A stretch of 64,000 nt of DNA from Chitinophagales bacterium (lineage in GTDB: Bacteria; Bacteroidota; Bacteroidia; Chitinophagales; CAIODY01): the NCBI GenBank assembly GCA_947449695.1, contig CANFST010000005.1, positions 29,108-93,107 of the forward strand, read 5' to 3'. Position numbers and translations under genes: made by a program. Of the stretch, positions 54,735 to 63,289 are shown one piece after another (position 1 is the first letter of the stretch; every line of letters starts with the position of its first letter). A model generated the notes under the pieces. The model was not told where the DNA came from. It ran no database searches and saw only the letters and a program-made list of their open reading frames with translations.

Positions 54735-55556
54735 TTAATCTAAAAACATATCAGGAAACAAAGGTTGATTGGGCGTTACAGCATATTTTTCTAAATCAGT
54801 AATGCCTTCTTTTCGCAAAACATCCACATCAATGAAATTATTTCCGCTGCAATCTTTTGGTAAATTTTTCAAAATGAAATATGCTGCATCAGCCATGATT
54901 TCGGGTTTTCGGCTCATTTGCATCAAAGCATCACCGCCTAATAAATTTTTCACAGCAGCAGTTGCGATGGTAGTTTGAGGCCAAAGTGTGTTGGCTGCAA
55001 TTGGAATCTTTTTAAATTCTTCAGCAAAAGCTAATGTCATCATGGTCATGTTGTATTTACTCATCGTGTAAGCCACATGCCCTGAAAGCCAATTCAATTG
55101 CATATTTACAGGCGGCGATAATGTTAGAATATGTGCATGATTACTTTTTGCTAAATGTGGAATACAATGTTTGCTTACTAAAAAAGTTCCTCTGACATTG
55201 ATGTCGTGCATCAAATCAAAACGCTTGCTTTCGGTTTGTAATGTTGGTGTTAAAGAAATTGCAGAAGCATTGTTCACTAATATATCAATACCACCAAATG
55301 TTGATAAAGCTTGGTTTACAGCATTCTCAATTTGTTCTTCAAATCGAATATCGCATTGAATTGGCAATGCTTTTCCACCAGCTTCTTCTATTTCTTTTGC
55401 TGCAGAAAAAATCGTTCCACCCAATTTTGGATTTTCTTCTGTCGATTTTGAGGCGATGACAATATTGGCACCTTCGGCTGCAAGCCGCAATGCTATTGCC
55501 TTTCCGATTCCACGAGATGCGCCTGTAATAAACACTGTTTTGTTTTGAAATAGCAT
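54735..55556 (-). CDS. HSDL2-like short-chain dehydrogenase
   Basis: A 273-residue SDR oxidoreductase with TGASRGIGKA (NAD(P) binding), NNASAI and the YTMSK catalytic Tyr/Lys. The active-site context HILTLSPPVNMQ...HVAYTMSKYNM and the region after it are like HSDL2 proteins of eukaryotes and bacteria. Substrate unknown. It reads towards GH92 but is separated from it by 103 bp. Confidence 0.88.
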   Translation of the reverse strand: MLFQNKTVFITGASRGIGKAIALRLAAEGANIVIASKSTEENPKLGGTIFSAAKEIEEAGGKALPIQCDIRFEEQIENAVNQALSTFGGIDILVNNASAISLTPTLQTESKRFDLMHDINVRGTFLVSKHCIPHLAKSNHAHILTLSPPVNMQLNWLSGHVAYTMSKYNMTMMTLAFAEEFKKIPIAANTLWPQTTIATAAVKNLLGGDALMQMSRKPEIMADAAYFILKNLPKDCSGNNFIDVDVLRKEGITDLEKYAVTPNQPLFPDMFLD

Positions 55557-55576
55557 AAGAGTTGTTTTTTAAATAA

Positions 55577-55948
55577 TTATTTAGGTTGCCAAAATACTTT
55601 TTCGAAGTTTTGAACTTGGTCGTCAATGATAGTGTGTCCTTCGTTTTCCAATAATTCCTGCATCAAATCAGGATGATGGAAATGATGCTTGCCAGTGAGC
55701 AATCCATTTCTGTTCAACACCCGATGCGCTGGCACAGGCGGATGCACACGATGTGCTGCATTCATTGCCCAACCTACCATTCGGGCTGATAAACGTGTTC
55801 CTAAAAACTCAGCAATAGCACCATAGCTGGTCACTTTTCCATTAGGAATTTTTCTTACCACATCATACACCAACTCGAAAAAGGAATCTTGCGATGGTTT
55901 TGAACTGATTGATTTTCGGCGGCGATTAAATGGATTTTGTTCCTTCAT
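55577..55948 (-). CDS. Alkyltransferase-like protein (ATL), MGMT family without catalytic Cys
   Basis: A 123-residue member of the O6-alkylguanine DNA alkyltransferase fold. The reactive motif PCHR is PAHR here (Ala74 instead of Cys), the hallmark of ATL proteins, which bind alkylated guanines and channel them to nucleotide excision repair rather than removing the alkyl group. The Arg-finger segment (SARMVGWAMNAA) is present. It overlaps the sialidase-like gene's end by 4 bp on the same strand, suggesting coupling. Confidence 0.88.
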   Translation of the reverse strand: MKEQNPFNRRRKSISSKPSQDSFFELVYDVVRKIPNGKVTSYGAIAEFLGTRLSARMVGWAMNAAHRVHPPVPAHRVLNRNGLLTGKHHFHHPDLMQELLENEGHTIIDDQVQNFEKVFWQPK

Positions 55949-57534
55949 TCTTTAATGAATTTTGTAGCATACTCGTGACCAAAAATATCTTGCGCTTTCA
56001 ATAAATAAGTTCCACTTTGCAACTTTGAAACATTTACGATTTCAGATTTTTGATTTATGATTTGCGTTAAAATTTGTTTTCCGCTTAAATCAAAAATCTC
56101 AACTTTTTCAATTCTTAATTCATAATTCATAATTCTTAATTCAGTTGTTGCAGGATTTGGATAAATTTTCAACGTTGGAATTTCTTCATGCACAATGTTT
56201 TGCACCGAAGTTGAATTGTTATGTTTCAATGCCACACGGCTAAAATAAATATTCAAATGACCTGTACGAACATCGCCCCAAGCTGCATTCAGCGTATCAT
56301 TCGCTATTGTTACACACATAAAATCATTGCCATCTGCATTAAGATAAGTTGCATTGTAAGCAGTCAATGTATCGCTGATTCTAAAGTTTGCCGAAGCAGT
56401 TGTTGAATCTTTCCATTTCACTGCTCCCCAAATTTCTGATGCTGTTGCATAACTTGTTCCAACGCCATTCCTATGGTCTCTCCAAGCGATACCGATGTTA
56501 CCTTTGTTATCGAAATTAGCCCAAACTAATTCTTGCATTTTACCATTGTTTAAAGCATCATCATTGATACGAAGCGGTGTAGCCCAGGTGTTTCCGCCAT
56601 CTTTCGACTCTACCAAAAAAATATCGTAATCATTCACAGGATTTCCTGATGCAATAAAAGCAATGTGATTGGTGTCAGTTGGGTCAATGAAAATATGGTA
56701 ACCTAATTTCGCTGAAGTGTCTTTTGTGCCTTGATTTGAAGTTTGATAAAATGCACCATGATAATTAAAAGAAGCACCACCATTAGTTGATTTTGCCAAA
56801 ATAAATCCAGGCAAAATATTTTGTGACGACACATAACTCGGATACAAACAAAATAAATTTCCGTTAGTTGCCGTTGCACAAACTGCCATTGGTGCAGGAA
56901 TAAAATTTCCGACCAAAAAATTTGTAGTGTCCAAATGTCGCCATGGAAGCCATGTTGAGCCATTGGTGGAATATTCAAAGTATGGTCTGTTTGGCGCAAC
57001 CACCCACGGTGCAGGTTTGGTAGTAACATATTGATGACCTTGAAATGGTCCGTTCGAAGCATCGATTGAAAGCCACGGGCGATCCAATGGATATTTTGTT
57101 CCATCTGCGTTGATGTCAATTACTTTTGATGTTCCGCCTGTCCAAGTCAAACCACCATCTAGCGATTTAGCCACATACACACCGCCAGAATCGGTTGTTG
57201 CAGTTTCATGATGGTCAATGTAACATGCAAATAAATTTCCGTTTTTATCAAATGACATGGATGGGTCAGCAGAATGAAATGTTGTGCCGTGATGTGGCAA
57301 GTAAGAATAATTGCTCCAAGTTTTTCCGCCATCAAAAGTTGCTTTGGTTTTAATAGAAATTGGTTTGCCAAAAATGTAACCAATCCAAGCTAACACAAAG
57401 TGATTCGGGTTTGTCGGATTTTGAATCATGAAGGGTTCGCCTTCAAAAACTACACCACCAGAAATGTCTTGATTTTGAGCAAATGAAAAAAAAGGCGAAA
57501 GAAAAATCAGTAGAGAAAATATTTTTTTGAACAT
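55945..57534 (-). CDS. T9SS-secreted sialidase-like/BNR-repeat protein
   Basis: A 529-residue exported protein. The signal peptide is followed by a sialidase-type six-bladed fold with Asp-box repeats (SxDxGxTW types: SLDGGLTWTG, ESKDGGNTWATP, FDGGKTWSNY). The C-terminal approximately 80 residues are a T9SS type A sorting domain (IYPNPATTELRI...LQSGTYLLKAQ). Two catalytic-type residues of sialidases are not clear to me, so the enzymatic activity is uncertain; it may be a carbohydrate-binding surface protein. An odd repeat of near-palindromic bases lies inside the sorting domain linker (see findings). Confidence 0.78.
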   Translation of the reverse strand: MFKKIFSLLIFLSPFFSFAQNQDISGGVVFEGEPFMIQNPTNPNHFVLAWIGYIFGKPISIKTKATFDGGKTWSNYSYLPHHGTTFHSADPSMSFDKNGNLFACYIDHHETATTDSGGVYVAKSLDGGLTWTGGTSKVIDINADGTKYPLDRPWLSIDASNGPFQGHQYVTTKPAPWVVAPNRPYFEYSTNGSTWLPWRHLDTTNFLVGNFIPAPMAVCATATNGNLFCLYPSYVSSQNILPGFILAKSTNGGASFNYHGAFYQTSNQGTKDTSAKLGYHIFIDPTDTNHIAFIASGNPVNDYDIFLVESKDGGNTWATPLRINDDALNNGKMQELVWANFDNKGNIGIAWRDHRNGVGTSYATASEIWGAVKWKDSTTASANFRISDTLTAYNATYLNADGNDFMCVTIANDTLNAAWGDVRTGHLNIYFSRVALKHNNSTSVQNIVHEEIPTLKIYPNPATTELRIMNYELRIEKVEIFDLSGKQILTQIINQKSEIVNVSKLQSGTYLLKAQDIFGHEYATKFIKE

Positions 57535-57723
57535 AAAATTTGATTGAAGTTATTTTGTACACCTTGAAAAAAATAAAATTGATCAGTGTTATTCGGCTAG
57601 GTTGTTTTTTTTGCTCAAATGAAGAATACATTGATTTATTTAGGCTGTTTCCGCTTTCAAACTTAATCAAAATAAAATTGTTGTCAATAAAAATTACTTT
57701 TATAAATTTTTAATTTAAAATGC

Positions 57724-57755
57724 TTGTTTAAACCGCCAAGCATTTTCTATATTTG
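57724..57755 (+). promoter_or_regulatory. Consensus promoter of citrate synthase
   Basis: TTG at 57724-57726, a 21-bp spacer and TATATTTG at 57748-57755. Exact match to the Bacteroidota promoter consensus; the leader to the ATG is about 41 bases. Confidence 0.8.
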
Positions 57756-57796
57756 ACAATTCAATTTTATAACAACTAACTTCTTATTTTCTTACA

Positions 57797-59110
57797 ATGG
57801 GAATCGTAAAAGATAAATTCAAATCGGTTGCAATACCGATGGCTGACGAAGTGAAAAACATCATCAAAGATCATGGTGATAAACAATTAGATACTGTTAG
57901 TATTTCTCAAGCTTATGGTGGCATGAGAGATATTATGAGTATGGTAGTTGAAACATCATTGCTCGACCCAATTGATGGTATTCGTTTTCGTGGGTATTCA
58001 ATTCCTGAATTGCATGACAAATTACCTAAAGCAGAAGGCAGTACAGAACCTTTACCCGAAGGAATTTTTTATTTAATGCTAACTGGCGAATTGCCTACTG
58101 AAGAAGTTGTAAAACATTTAGGAACTGTATTTGCAAAAAGAAGTGTAGTACCTAAACACGTTTTTGATGTGTTAGATGCATTGCCAATTGCAACCCATCC
58201 AATGACACAGTTTACAACGGCTATTATGGCAATGCAAACCGAATCTTTGTTTGCAAAAGCTTATCGCAAAGGCATGAGCAAGAAAGATTATTGGGATTAT
58301 ACGTTTGAAGATTCGATGAATTTGATTGCACGTTTGCCACGTGTAGCTGCTTATATTTACAGAAGAACTTATAAAGGTGGCGTTCATATCGAACCAGACC
58401 ATTATTTAGATTGGGGTGCAAACTTCGCCCACATGTTAGGTTACGAACAAAAAGAATTTCATTATTTGATGCATTTATATTTAACAATTCATGCTGATCA
58501 TGAAGGTGGAAATTTATCTGCACATACTGTGCACTGTGTTGGTAGTGGACTTTCAGACCCTTATCTTGCTTTTGCAGCAGGAATGAATGCTTTGGCAGGT
58601 CCATTGCATGGTTTAGCAAATCAGGAAGTAATTCGTTGGATTCAAAATATGCAAGCTGAATTGGGTGGTGGGGTTCCAAGCAAACAACAAATTGCTGATT
58701 ATGTAAATAAAACAATGGCGGAAGGAAAAGTAGTGCCGGGTTATGGTCATGCTGTGTTAAGAAGAACCGACCCACGTTTTACTGCTCAAATGGAATTTGC
58801 AAAAAAATATATGCCGCATGATGAATTAGTTAATATTGTGTGGGCTGTATATGATGTAGTACCTGAGATTTTAGGTAGCAAAGGAAAAATTAAAAATCCA
58901 TGGCCTAATGTTGATGCGCATTCAGGTGCATTGTTAGTGCATTATGGCTTAGTTGAAAATGATTACTATACTGTATTGTTTGGCGTTAGTCGAGCATTAG
59001 GTGTTCTAGCACAATTATGTTGGAGCAGAGCTTTAAGTTTGCCAATCGAGCGACCAAAATCAGTAACAACAGAATGGATAAAAGATTATATCAAAAATTA
59101 TAAATCATAA
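57797..59110 (+). CDS. gltA: Citrate synthase, mitochondrial-like (type I)
   Basis: A 437-residue citrate synthase condensing oxaloacetate with acetyl-CoA to start the TCA cycle. Catalytic residues fit: H271 (GPLHGLAN), H318 (GYGHAVLR), D373 (NVDAHSGA). The HADHEGGNLSAHTVHCVGS block and overall length are closer to the mitochondrial (eukaryotic-type) enzymes than to the hexameric E. coli type. It has its own promoter and terminator, so it is monocistronic. Confidence 0.96.
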   Translation: MGIVKDKFKSVAIPMADEVKNIIKDHGDKQLDTVSISQAYGGMRDIMSMVVETSLLDPIDGIRFRGYSIPELHDKLPKAEGSTEPLPEGIFYLMLTGELPTEEVVKHLGTVFAKRSVVPKHVFDVLDALPIATHPMTQFTTAIMAMQTESLFAKAYRKGMSKKDYWDYTFEDSMNLIARLPRVAAYIYRRTYKGGVHIEPDHYLDWGANFAHMLGYEQKEFHYLMHLYLTIHADHEGGNLSAHTVHCVGSGLSDPYLAFAAGMNALAGPLHGLANQEVIRWIQNMQAELGGGVPSKQQIADYVNKTMAEGKVVPGYGHAVLRRTDPRFTAQMEFAKKYMPHDELVNIVWAVYDVVPEILGSKGKIKNPWPNVDAHSGALLVHYGLVENDYYTVLFGVSRALGVLAQLCWSRALSLPIERPKSVTTEWIKDYIKNYKS

Positions 59111-59143
59111 AAAAAGCCCCGAAATATTTCGGGGCTTTTTTTA
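59111..59143. terminator. Bidirectional terminator between gltA and the DOPA dioxygenase-like gene
   Basis: A perfect 30-bp palindrome at 59111-59140 (AAAAAGCCCCGAAAT and its complement), with Ts on both sides. It serves both convergent genes; the reverse gene's stop codon lies right at its edge. Confidence 0.8.
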
Positions 59144-60061
59144 TGAGAATTTTACTGAAGTCATTGTCAATGAACCGCCAACAGCTTTATCATTGAAAAA
59201 AGAAATGGTGTCATTTTTTTCTTGTAAACCTAATGTGTAAATCAATGGGAAATAATGATCGGGCGTTGGAATAGCTAATTTTGCTACTTGTCCCAGCTTT
59301 TCATAATCAATCATTCCTTTGTGATTGCCTTCGCTAATAAGTTTTTTAAAGGTAGCATTTATTTCGTGTGCCCAATCAAAACCATATTCAGGTTCATTTA
59401 TTTTATCCCAAGCCACCATCCCTAAATTGTGAACCATATTACCACTGCCTATTATCAAAACACCTTTGCGGCGCAATGCGGCCAACTCTTTTGCTAAATC
59501 ATAATGATATTGCGCAGGTTTGTAAAAATCAATACTCAATTGCAACACAGGAATTTTTGCATCAGGATACATTTGTTTCACCACACTCCATGTACCATGG
59601 TCTAATCCCCAATCATGATTCAGCTCGGCATTAGTTGAATGAATTAATTGCTTGGTTTCATTTGCTAATGTAGGATTGCCAGGCGCAGGATATTCAACAT
59701 CAAACAAAGTCTTTGGAAATCCACCAAAATCATGAATTGTTTTTGGATGTTCCATTGCTGTAATTGCAGTTCCTTTGGTTAACCAATGAGCCGAAATACA
59801 TAGCACAGCAGTTGGTTTAGGGATTTCTTTCCCTAACAATTTCCATCGGTTGCTAAATTCATTATCCTCAATCGCATTCATTGGTGAGCCGTGCCCGACA
59901 AACAGCATTGGCATTTTATCGGTTGAATTAAACGAACTGGAAAGATTTGAAAATTCTTGTAATTTCATGGCTGAAGCGGTTAAGGGCAATGCTGCTAAAA
60001 ATTGTATGAAAGTTTTTCGGTTCAATTTTTTTGAATCAAATTTGATGTTAAAACTAAACAA
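59141..60061 (-). CDS. 4,5-DOPA extradiol dioxygenase-like (YgiD/LigB) protein
   Basis: A 306-residue LigB-type extradiol dioxygenase-like protein. It has the VGHGSPMNAI start of the YgiD core, SAHWLTKG, DHGTWSV and GSGNMVHNL metal- and substrate-binding segments. The N-terminus (NRKTFIQFLAALPLTASAM) looks like a signal or Tat-type peptide with RK in place of RR. ATG at 60061 is used; an in-frame TTG at 60025 giving MNRKTF would also be reasonable. Its natural substrate is unknown. Confidence 0.8.
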   Translation of the reverse strand: MFSFNIKFDSKKLNRKTFIQFLAALPLTASAMKLQEFSNLSSSFNSTDKMPMLFVGHGSPMNAIEDNEFSNRWKLLGKEIPKPTAVLCISAHWLTKGTAITAMEHPKTIHDFGGFPKTLFDVEYPAPGNPTLANETKQLIHSTNAELNHDWGLDHGTWSVVKQMYPDAKIPVLQLSIDFYKPAQYHYDLAKELAALRRKGVLIIGSGNMVHNLGMVAWDKINEPEYGFDWAHEINATFKKLISEGNHKGMIDYEKLGQVAKLAIPTPDHYFPLIYTLGLQEKNDTISFFNDKAVGGSLTMTSVKFS

Positions 60062-60085
60062 TAATTTTTTTATAAAGTTTCTGAT

Positions 60086-60463
60086 ATGAATTCATCCGGG
60101 AATAATCATAATCGTGAAATAGGTATGGCTGGTGAAAATGCAGCAGCTGAATTTTTAAAAGCAAAAGGCTATATCATTTTAGAAACCAATTGGCGATATG
60201 GTCAAAACGAAGTAGATATTATTGCAAAAGATAAAACTGATTTAGTGTTTGTTGAGGTAAAAACCCGAAGCAGCAGCAAGTTTGGCGAACCTGAAATGGC
60301 AGTGAACAAAACCAAACAAAAAATGTATCAACGATTAGCAACAGGTTATATCGAAAAAAATCACATCAATATGGATGTACGATTTGATATTATTGCCATA
60401 GTAAATAAAGTTCCTGAGCCTGAAATTTTTCATATCAAAGATGCCTTTTACCCTTACAATTAA
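60086..60463 (+). CDS. yraN: YraN/UPF0102 family protein
   Basis: A 125-residue protein of the YraN family with a restriction-nuclease-like fold. Key motif is NEVDIIAKD...LVFVEVKTRSS, giving Glu, Asp and ExK metal-site residues. Its function is not established. It is divergent from the DOPA dioxygenase-like gene and ends at a palindromic terminator. Confidence 0.9.
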   Translation: MNSSGNNHNREIGMAGENAAAEFLKAKGYIILETNWRYGQNEVDIIAKDKTDLVFVEVKTRSSSKFGEPEMAVNKTKQKMYQRLATGYIEKNHINMDVRFDIIAIVNKVPEPEIFHIKDAFYPYN

Positions 60464-60465
60464 AT

Positions 60466-60499
60466 AAAAAAAGCGTTAAAATATTTTAACGCTTTTTTT
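60466..60499. terminator. Bidirectional terminator between yraN and glnN
   Basis: A perfect 34-bp palindrome: 7 A, GCGTTAAAAT, its complement, and 7 T. It lies between the two convergent genes and can serve both. Confidence 0.8.
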
Positions 60500-60518
60500 A
60501 TTTATTCCTTTGATGTGA

Positions 60519-62714
60519 TTATCTCACAAACAACATTTCACGATATTTTGGCAACGGCCAAATGGCATCATCTACTACTTCTTCCAATTTATCTACTTCA
60601 TAACGAATGACATCAAAATAAGGTTTTACTTTATCGCAATAAGCAATAGCTTTTTGTTTCATATCGCCCATTGCATTTGCTACTTTACGTTCGTTATTCA
60701 TTGCTTCGCAATTGATTTTTATTTTAGCAATGCGCTCTGAAATTTCTTTTATCAATTCAGTTTGTGTAGATGAAAATTTATCTAAGCCCAATTCTTTTAA
60801 TCCAGTTGCATTGGCAATTAATTTAGTTTGATAATTAATGGCTGCTGGCAGAATTTGATTCATGGCCAAATCTTCCATCACACGGGCTTCAATTTGAACT
60901 TTTTTGAAATAATCTTCCAACATAATTTCATGACGGGCATGCAATTCGGTTTCGTTAAAGATTCCGTTTTCAACAAACAACTTCATGCTCGATTCGCTCA
61001 CATAGCCATCCAAAGCCAATGGAGTAGTGGTGATGTTTTTCAATCCACGTTTTGTAGTTGCTTCTTTTTTCCATTCATCGCTGTAATTATCACCTTCAAA
61101 CAAAATATTTTTTGAAGCAGAAATGTATTGACGCAACACAGTCAGGATAGCACCATCTTTTCTTTCACCTTTTTCAGCAATAGCTTCTACATCTTTATGG
61201 AATTGAATTAATTGATTAGCAACAATAGTATTCAAAACTGTCATTGCTGATGAACAATTGGCTGATGAACCTACTGCACGGAATTCAAATTTATTGCCAG
61301 TAAATGCAAATGGTGATGTTCTGTTTCTATCTGTATTATCCATCAACAAATCAGGAATTTTGTTGTGAATATCCATTTTCAACAATACTTTATCAGCATC
61401 ATTAGGTTTTTGTTTATCACTTACTCTGCTTTCTATTTCTTTCAATACCTCACTTAAGTAAGTACCAGCAAATACACTGATAATAGCCGGCGGGGCTTCA
61501 TTAGCACCTAATCGATGATCATTACCTGCCGATGCAATTGCTGCACGTAATAAATCAGCATGATCATGAACGGCTTTAATCGTGTTTACAAAAAAAGTAA
61601 GAAACTGTAAGTTGGTTTTTGGTGTTTTGCCTGGGCTCAATAAATTAGAACCTGTATCAGTTCCCATACTCCAGTTGTTGTGTTTGCCACTACCATTTAC
61701 ACCTGCAAATGGTTTTTCGTGTAATAACACTTTCAAACGATGTCTTCTTGCAACACGTTCCATAATATCCATCAACAATTGATTGTGATCAACTGCAATA
61801 TTCACTTCTTCAAACACTGGTGCTACTTCAAACTGTGCTGGCGCCACTTCATTATGACGGGTTTTTAATGGAATGCCTAATTTGAAACATTCTTTTTCAA
61901 AATCCATCATATAACCAAATGCACGTTCAGGAATTGTTCCAAAATAATGGTCTTCTAATTGTTGTCCTTTTGCTGGTGCATGACCAAATACTGTTCTGCC
62001 AGTCATCATCAAATCCGGACGAGCTAAAAACAATTCTTCGTCAATTAAAAAATATTCTTGTTCCCAACCCAATGTAGCATGCACTTTGGTACAAGCTTTA
62101 TCAAAATAGTTGACAACTGGCAATGCAGCTGTTTCCAATAAATGTAATGATTTTAATAAAGGTGCTTTATAATCCAACGCTTCACCACTGTATGAAACAA
62201 AAATAGTAGGAATGCAAAGCGTTCGGCCATTATTCACTTCCATAATAAAAGCAGGTGATGATGGATCCCAGGCAGTATAGCCTCTTGCTTCAAAAGTGCT
62301 GCGGATGCCGCCATTTGGAAATGAAGATGCATCTGGTTCTTGCTGAATTAAGGCATCACCATCAAATGCTTCAATGCCTTCGCCAGTTGAAGTAGGTTTG
62401 AAAAAAGCATCATGTTTTTCGGCAGTAGTACCAGTTAAAGGCTGAAACCAATGCGTATAATGGGTTACACCTTTGCTGATTGCCCAGGCTTTCATGCCAT
62501 TTGATACTTCATCGGCAATAGTTCGGTCCAATTTCAAGCCATTATTGATGGCATTTTTTACACTTTTGTACACATGACTTGGCAAATGCTGACGCATTGC
62601 ATTATCAGTAAATACATTTTCGCCATAATAATCAGATACTCGGTTGCCCAAATCTGGGTTCACATCTACCGGTTGGTTGATGTTTTTAATAGCATGAAAA
62701 CGAAGATTGCTCAT
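60519..62714 (-). CDS. glnN: Type III glutamine synthetase
   Basis: A 731-residue GSIII (the usual size for this class, about 730, against about 470 for GSI). It makes glutamine from glutamate and ammonia with ATP. The conserved segments TRHNEVAPAQFEVAP, FAGVNGSGKHNNWSMGT and NDHRLGANEAPPAI are present. Full length. Immediately upstream lies a -7 element and, farther up, the 41-bp repeat array. Confidence 0.96.
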   Translation of the reverse strand: MSNLRFHAIKNINQPVDVNPDLGNRVSDYYGENVFTDNAMRQHLPSHVYKSVKNAINNGLKLDRTIADEVSNGMKAWAISKGVTHYTHWFQPLTGTTAEKHDAFFKPTSTGEGIEAFDGDALIQQEPDASSFPNGGIRSTFEARGYTAWDPSSPAFIMEVNNGRTLCIPTIFVSYSGEALDYKAPLLKSLHLLETAALPVVNYFDKACTKVHATLGWEQEYFLIDEELFLARPDLMMTGRTVFGHAPAKGQQLEDHYFGTIPERAFGYMMDFEKECFKLGIPLKTRHNEVAPAQFEVAPVFEEVNIAVDHNQLLMDIMERVARRHRLKVLLHEKPFAGVNGSGKHNNWSMGTDTGSNLLSPGKTPKTNLQFLTFFVNTIKAVHDHADLLRAAIASAGNDHRLGANEAPPAIISVFAGTYLSEVLKEIESRVSDKQKPNDADKVLLKMDIHNKIPDLLMDNTDRNRTSPFAFTGNKFEFRAVGSSANCSSAMTVLNTIVANQLIQFHKDVEAIAEKGERKDGAILTVLRQYISASKNILFEGDNYSDEWKKEATTKRGLKNITTTPLALDGYVSESSMKLFVENGIFNETELHARHEIMLEDYFKKVQIEARVMEDLAMNQILPAAINYQTKLIANATGLKELGLDKFSSTQTELIKEISERIAKIKINCEAMNNERKVANAMGDMKQKAIAYCDKVKPYFDVIRYEVDKLEEVVDDAIWPLPKYREMLFVR

Positions 62715-62743
62715 AAAAAAGGTATTTTTTGTTGGTTACGATG

Positions 62744-62751
62744 CAAAAATA
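62744..62751 (-). promoter_or_regulatory. -7 element of glnN
   Basis: Reverse-strand TATTTTTG (complement of CAAAAATA) matches TAnnTTTG, and ends 29 bases from the glnN ATG. No correctly spaced TTG can be seen. Confidence 0.4.
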
Positions 62752-62869
62752 CAATCATTATTTAAATATAAAGGTATTTTATTTTAAAATTATCAACAAA
62801 ATTATTGTTGAACCACAAATAATAATCATCTGATTAAAAATTATTATCATTTGAAAAAAATTGTTTTCA

Positions 62870-63115
62870 ACCATCAAAAACTCATTTCTTATGATATTTT
62901 TATTTTTTTCATTAGAAATAAGTTCATTCTCATGATAAATCTGAATTTTTCATCAGAACAAAGTTCATTCTTATGATAATTTTTATTTTTTCATCAGAAC
63001 AAAGTTTGTTCTCATGATAATTTTAAATTTTTCATTAGAACAAAGTTCATTCTCATGATATTTTTATTTTTTTCATTAGAAATAAGTTACTTCTCATAAT
63101 AAATTTATTTTTTTC
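62870..63115. repeat. 41-bp tandem repeat array between glnN and the last gene
   Basis: Six consecutive 41-bp units at 62870, 62911, 62952, 62993, 63034 and 63075, with no length drift; a weaker seventh may precede. The first unit is degenerate, units 2-6 are clearly alike. Core: AT[TC]AGAACAAAGTTCATTCT, then CATGATAA, then a T-rich tract ending TTTTTTC. A GAAC-AAA-GTTC dyad is exact at 62956-62966 and 63038-63048 and degraded in the others. The rest of 62715-63289 holds only AT-rich sequence, the two -7 elements noted and no gene that I can support. Not CRISPR: no unique spacers. Confidence 0.9.
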
Positions 63116-63263
63116 ATGAAAAATGATTTTAGGCAAGCTTGCATTAAGTTAAAACCTGCTTTTTTGGTGGAGATATTATTTGATTTAATTCATTTCCTGT
63201 TTGTTTTAAAAAATGTTTTATGAAGCGTATAAACTAAATTATGTTTTGTAAAAACAATCCAAT

Positions 63264-63271
63264 TATATTTG
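63264..63271 (+). promoter_or_regulatory. -7 element for the last, truncated gene
   Basis: TATATTTG matches TAnnTTTG and ends 18 bases before the ATG at 63290. A TTG at 63246-63248 has a 15-bp spacer, slightly shorter than usual. Confidence 0.45.
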
Positions 63272-63289
63272 TTTAGTAAACAAATTAGG

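Noticed and set aside
62870..63115. CRISPR array
   Set aside because: Units are contiguous 41-bp copies with no unique spacers and no cas genes within the window.
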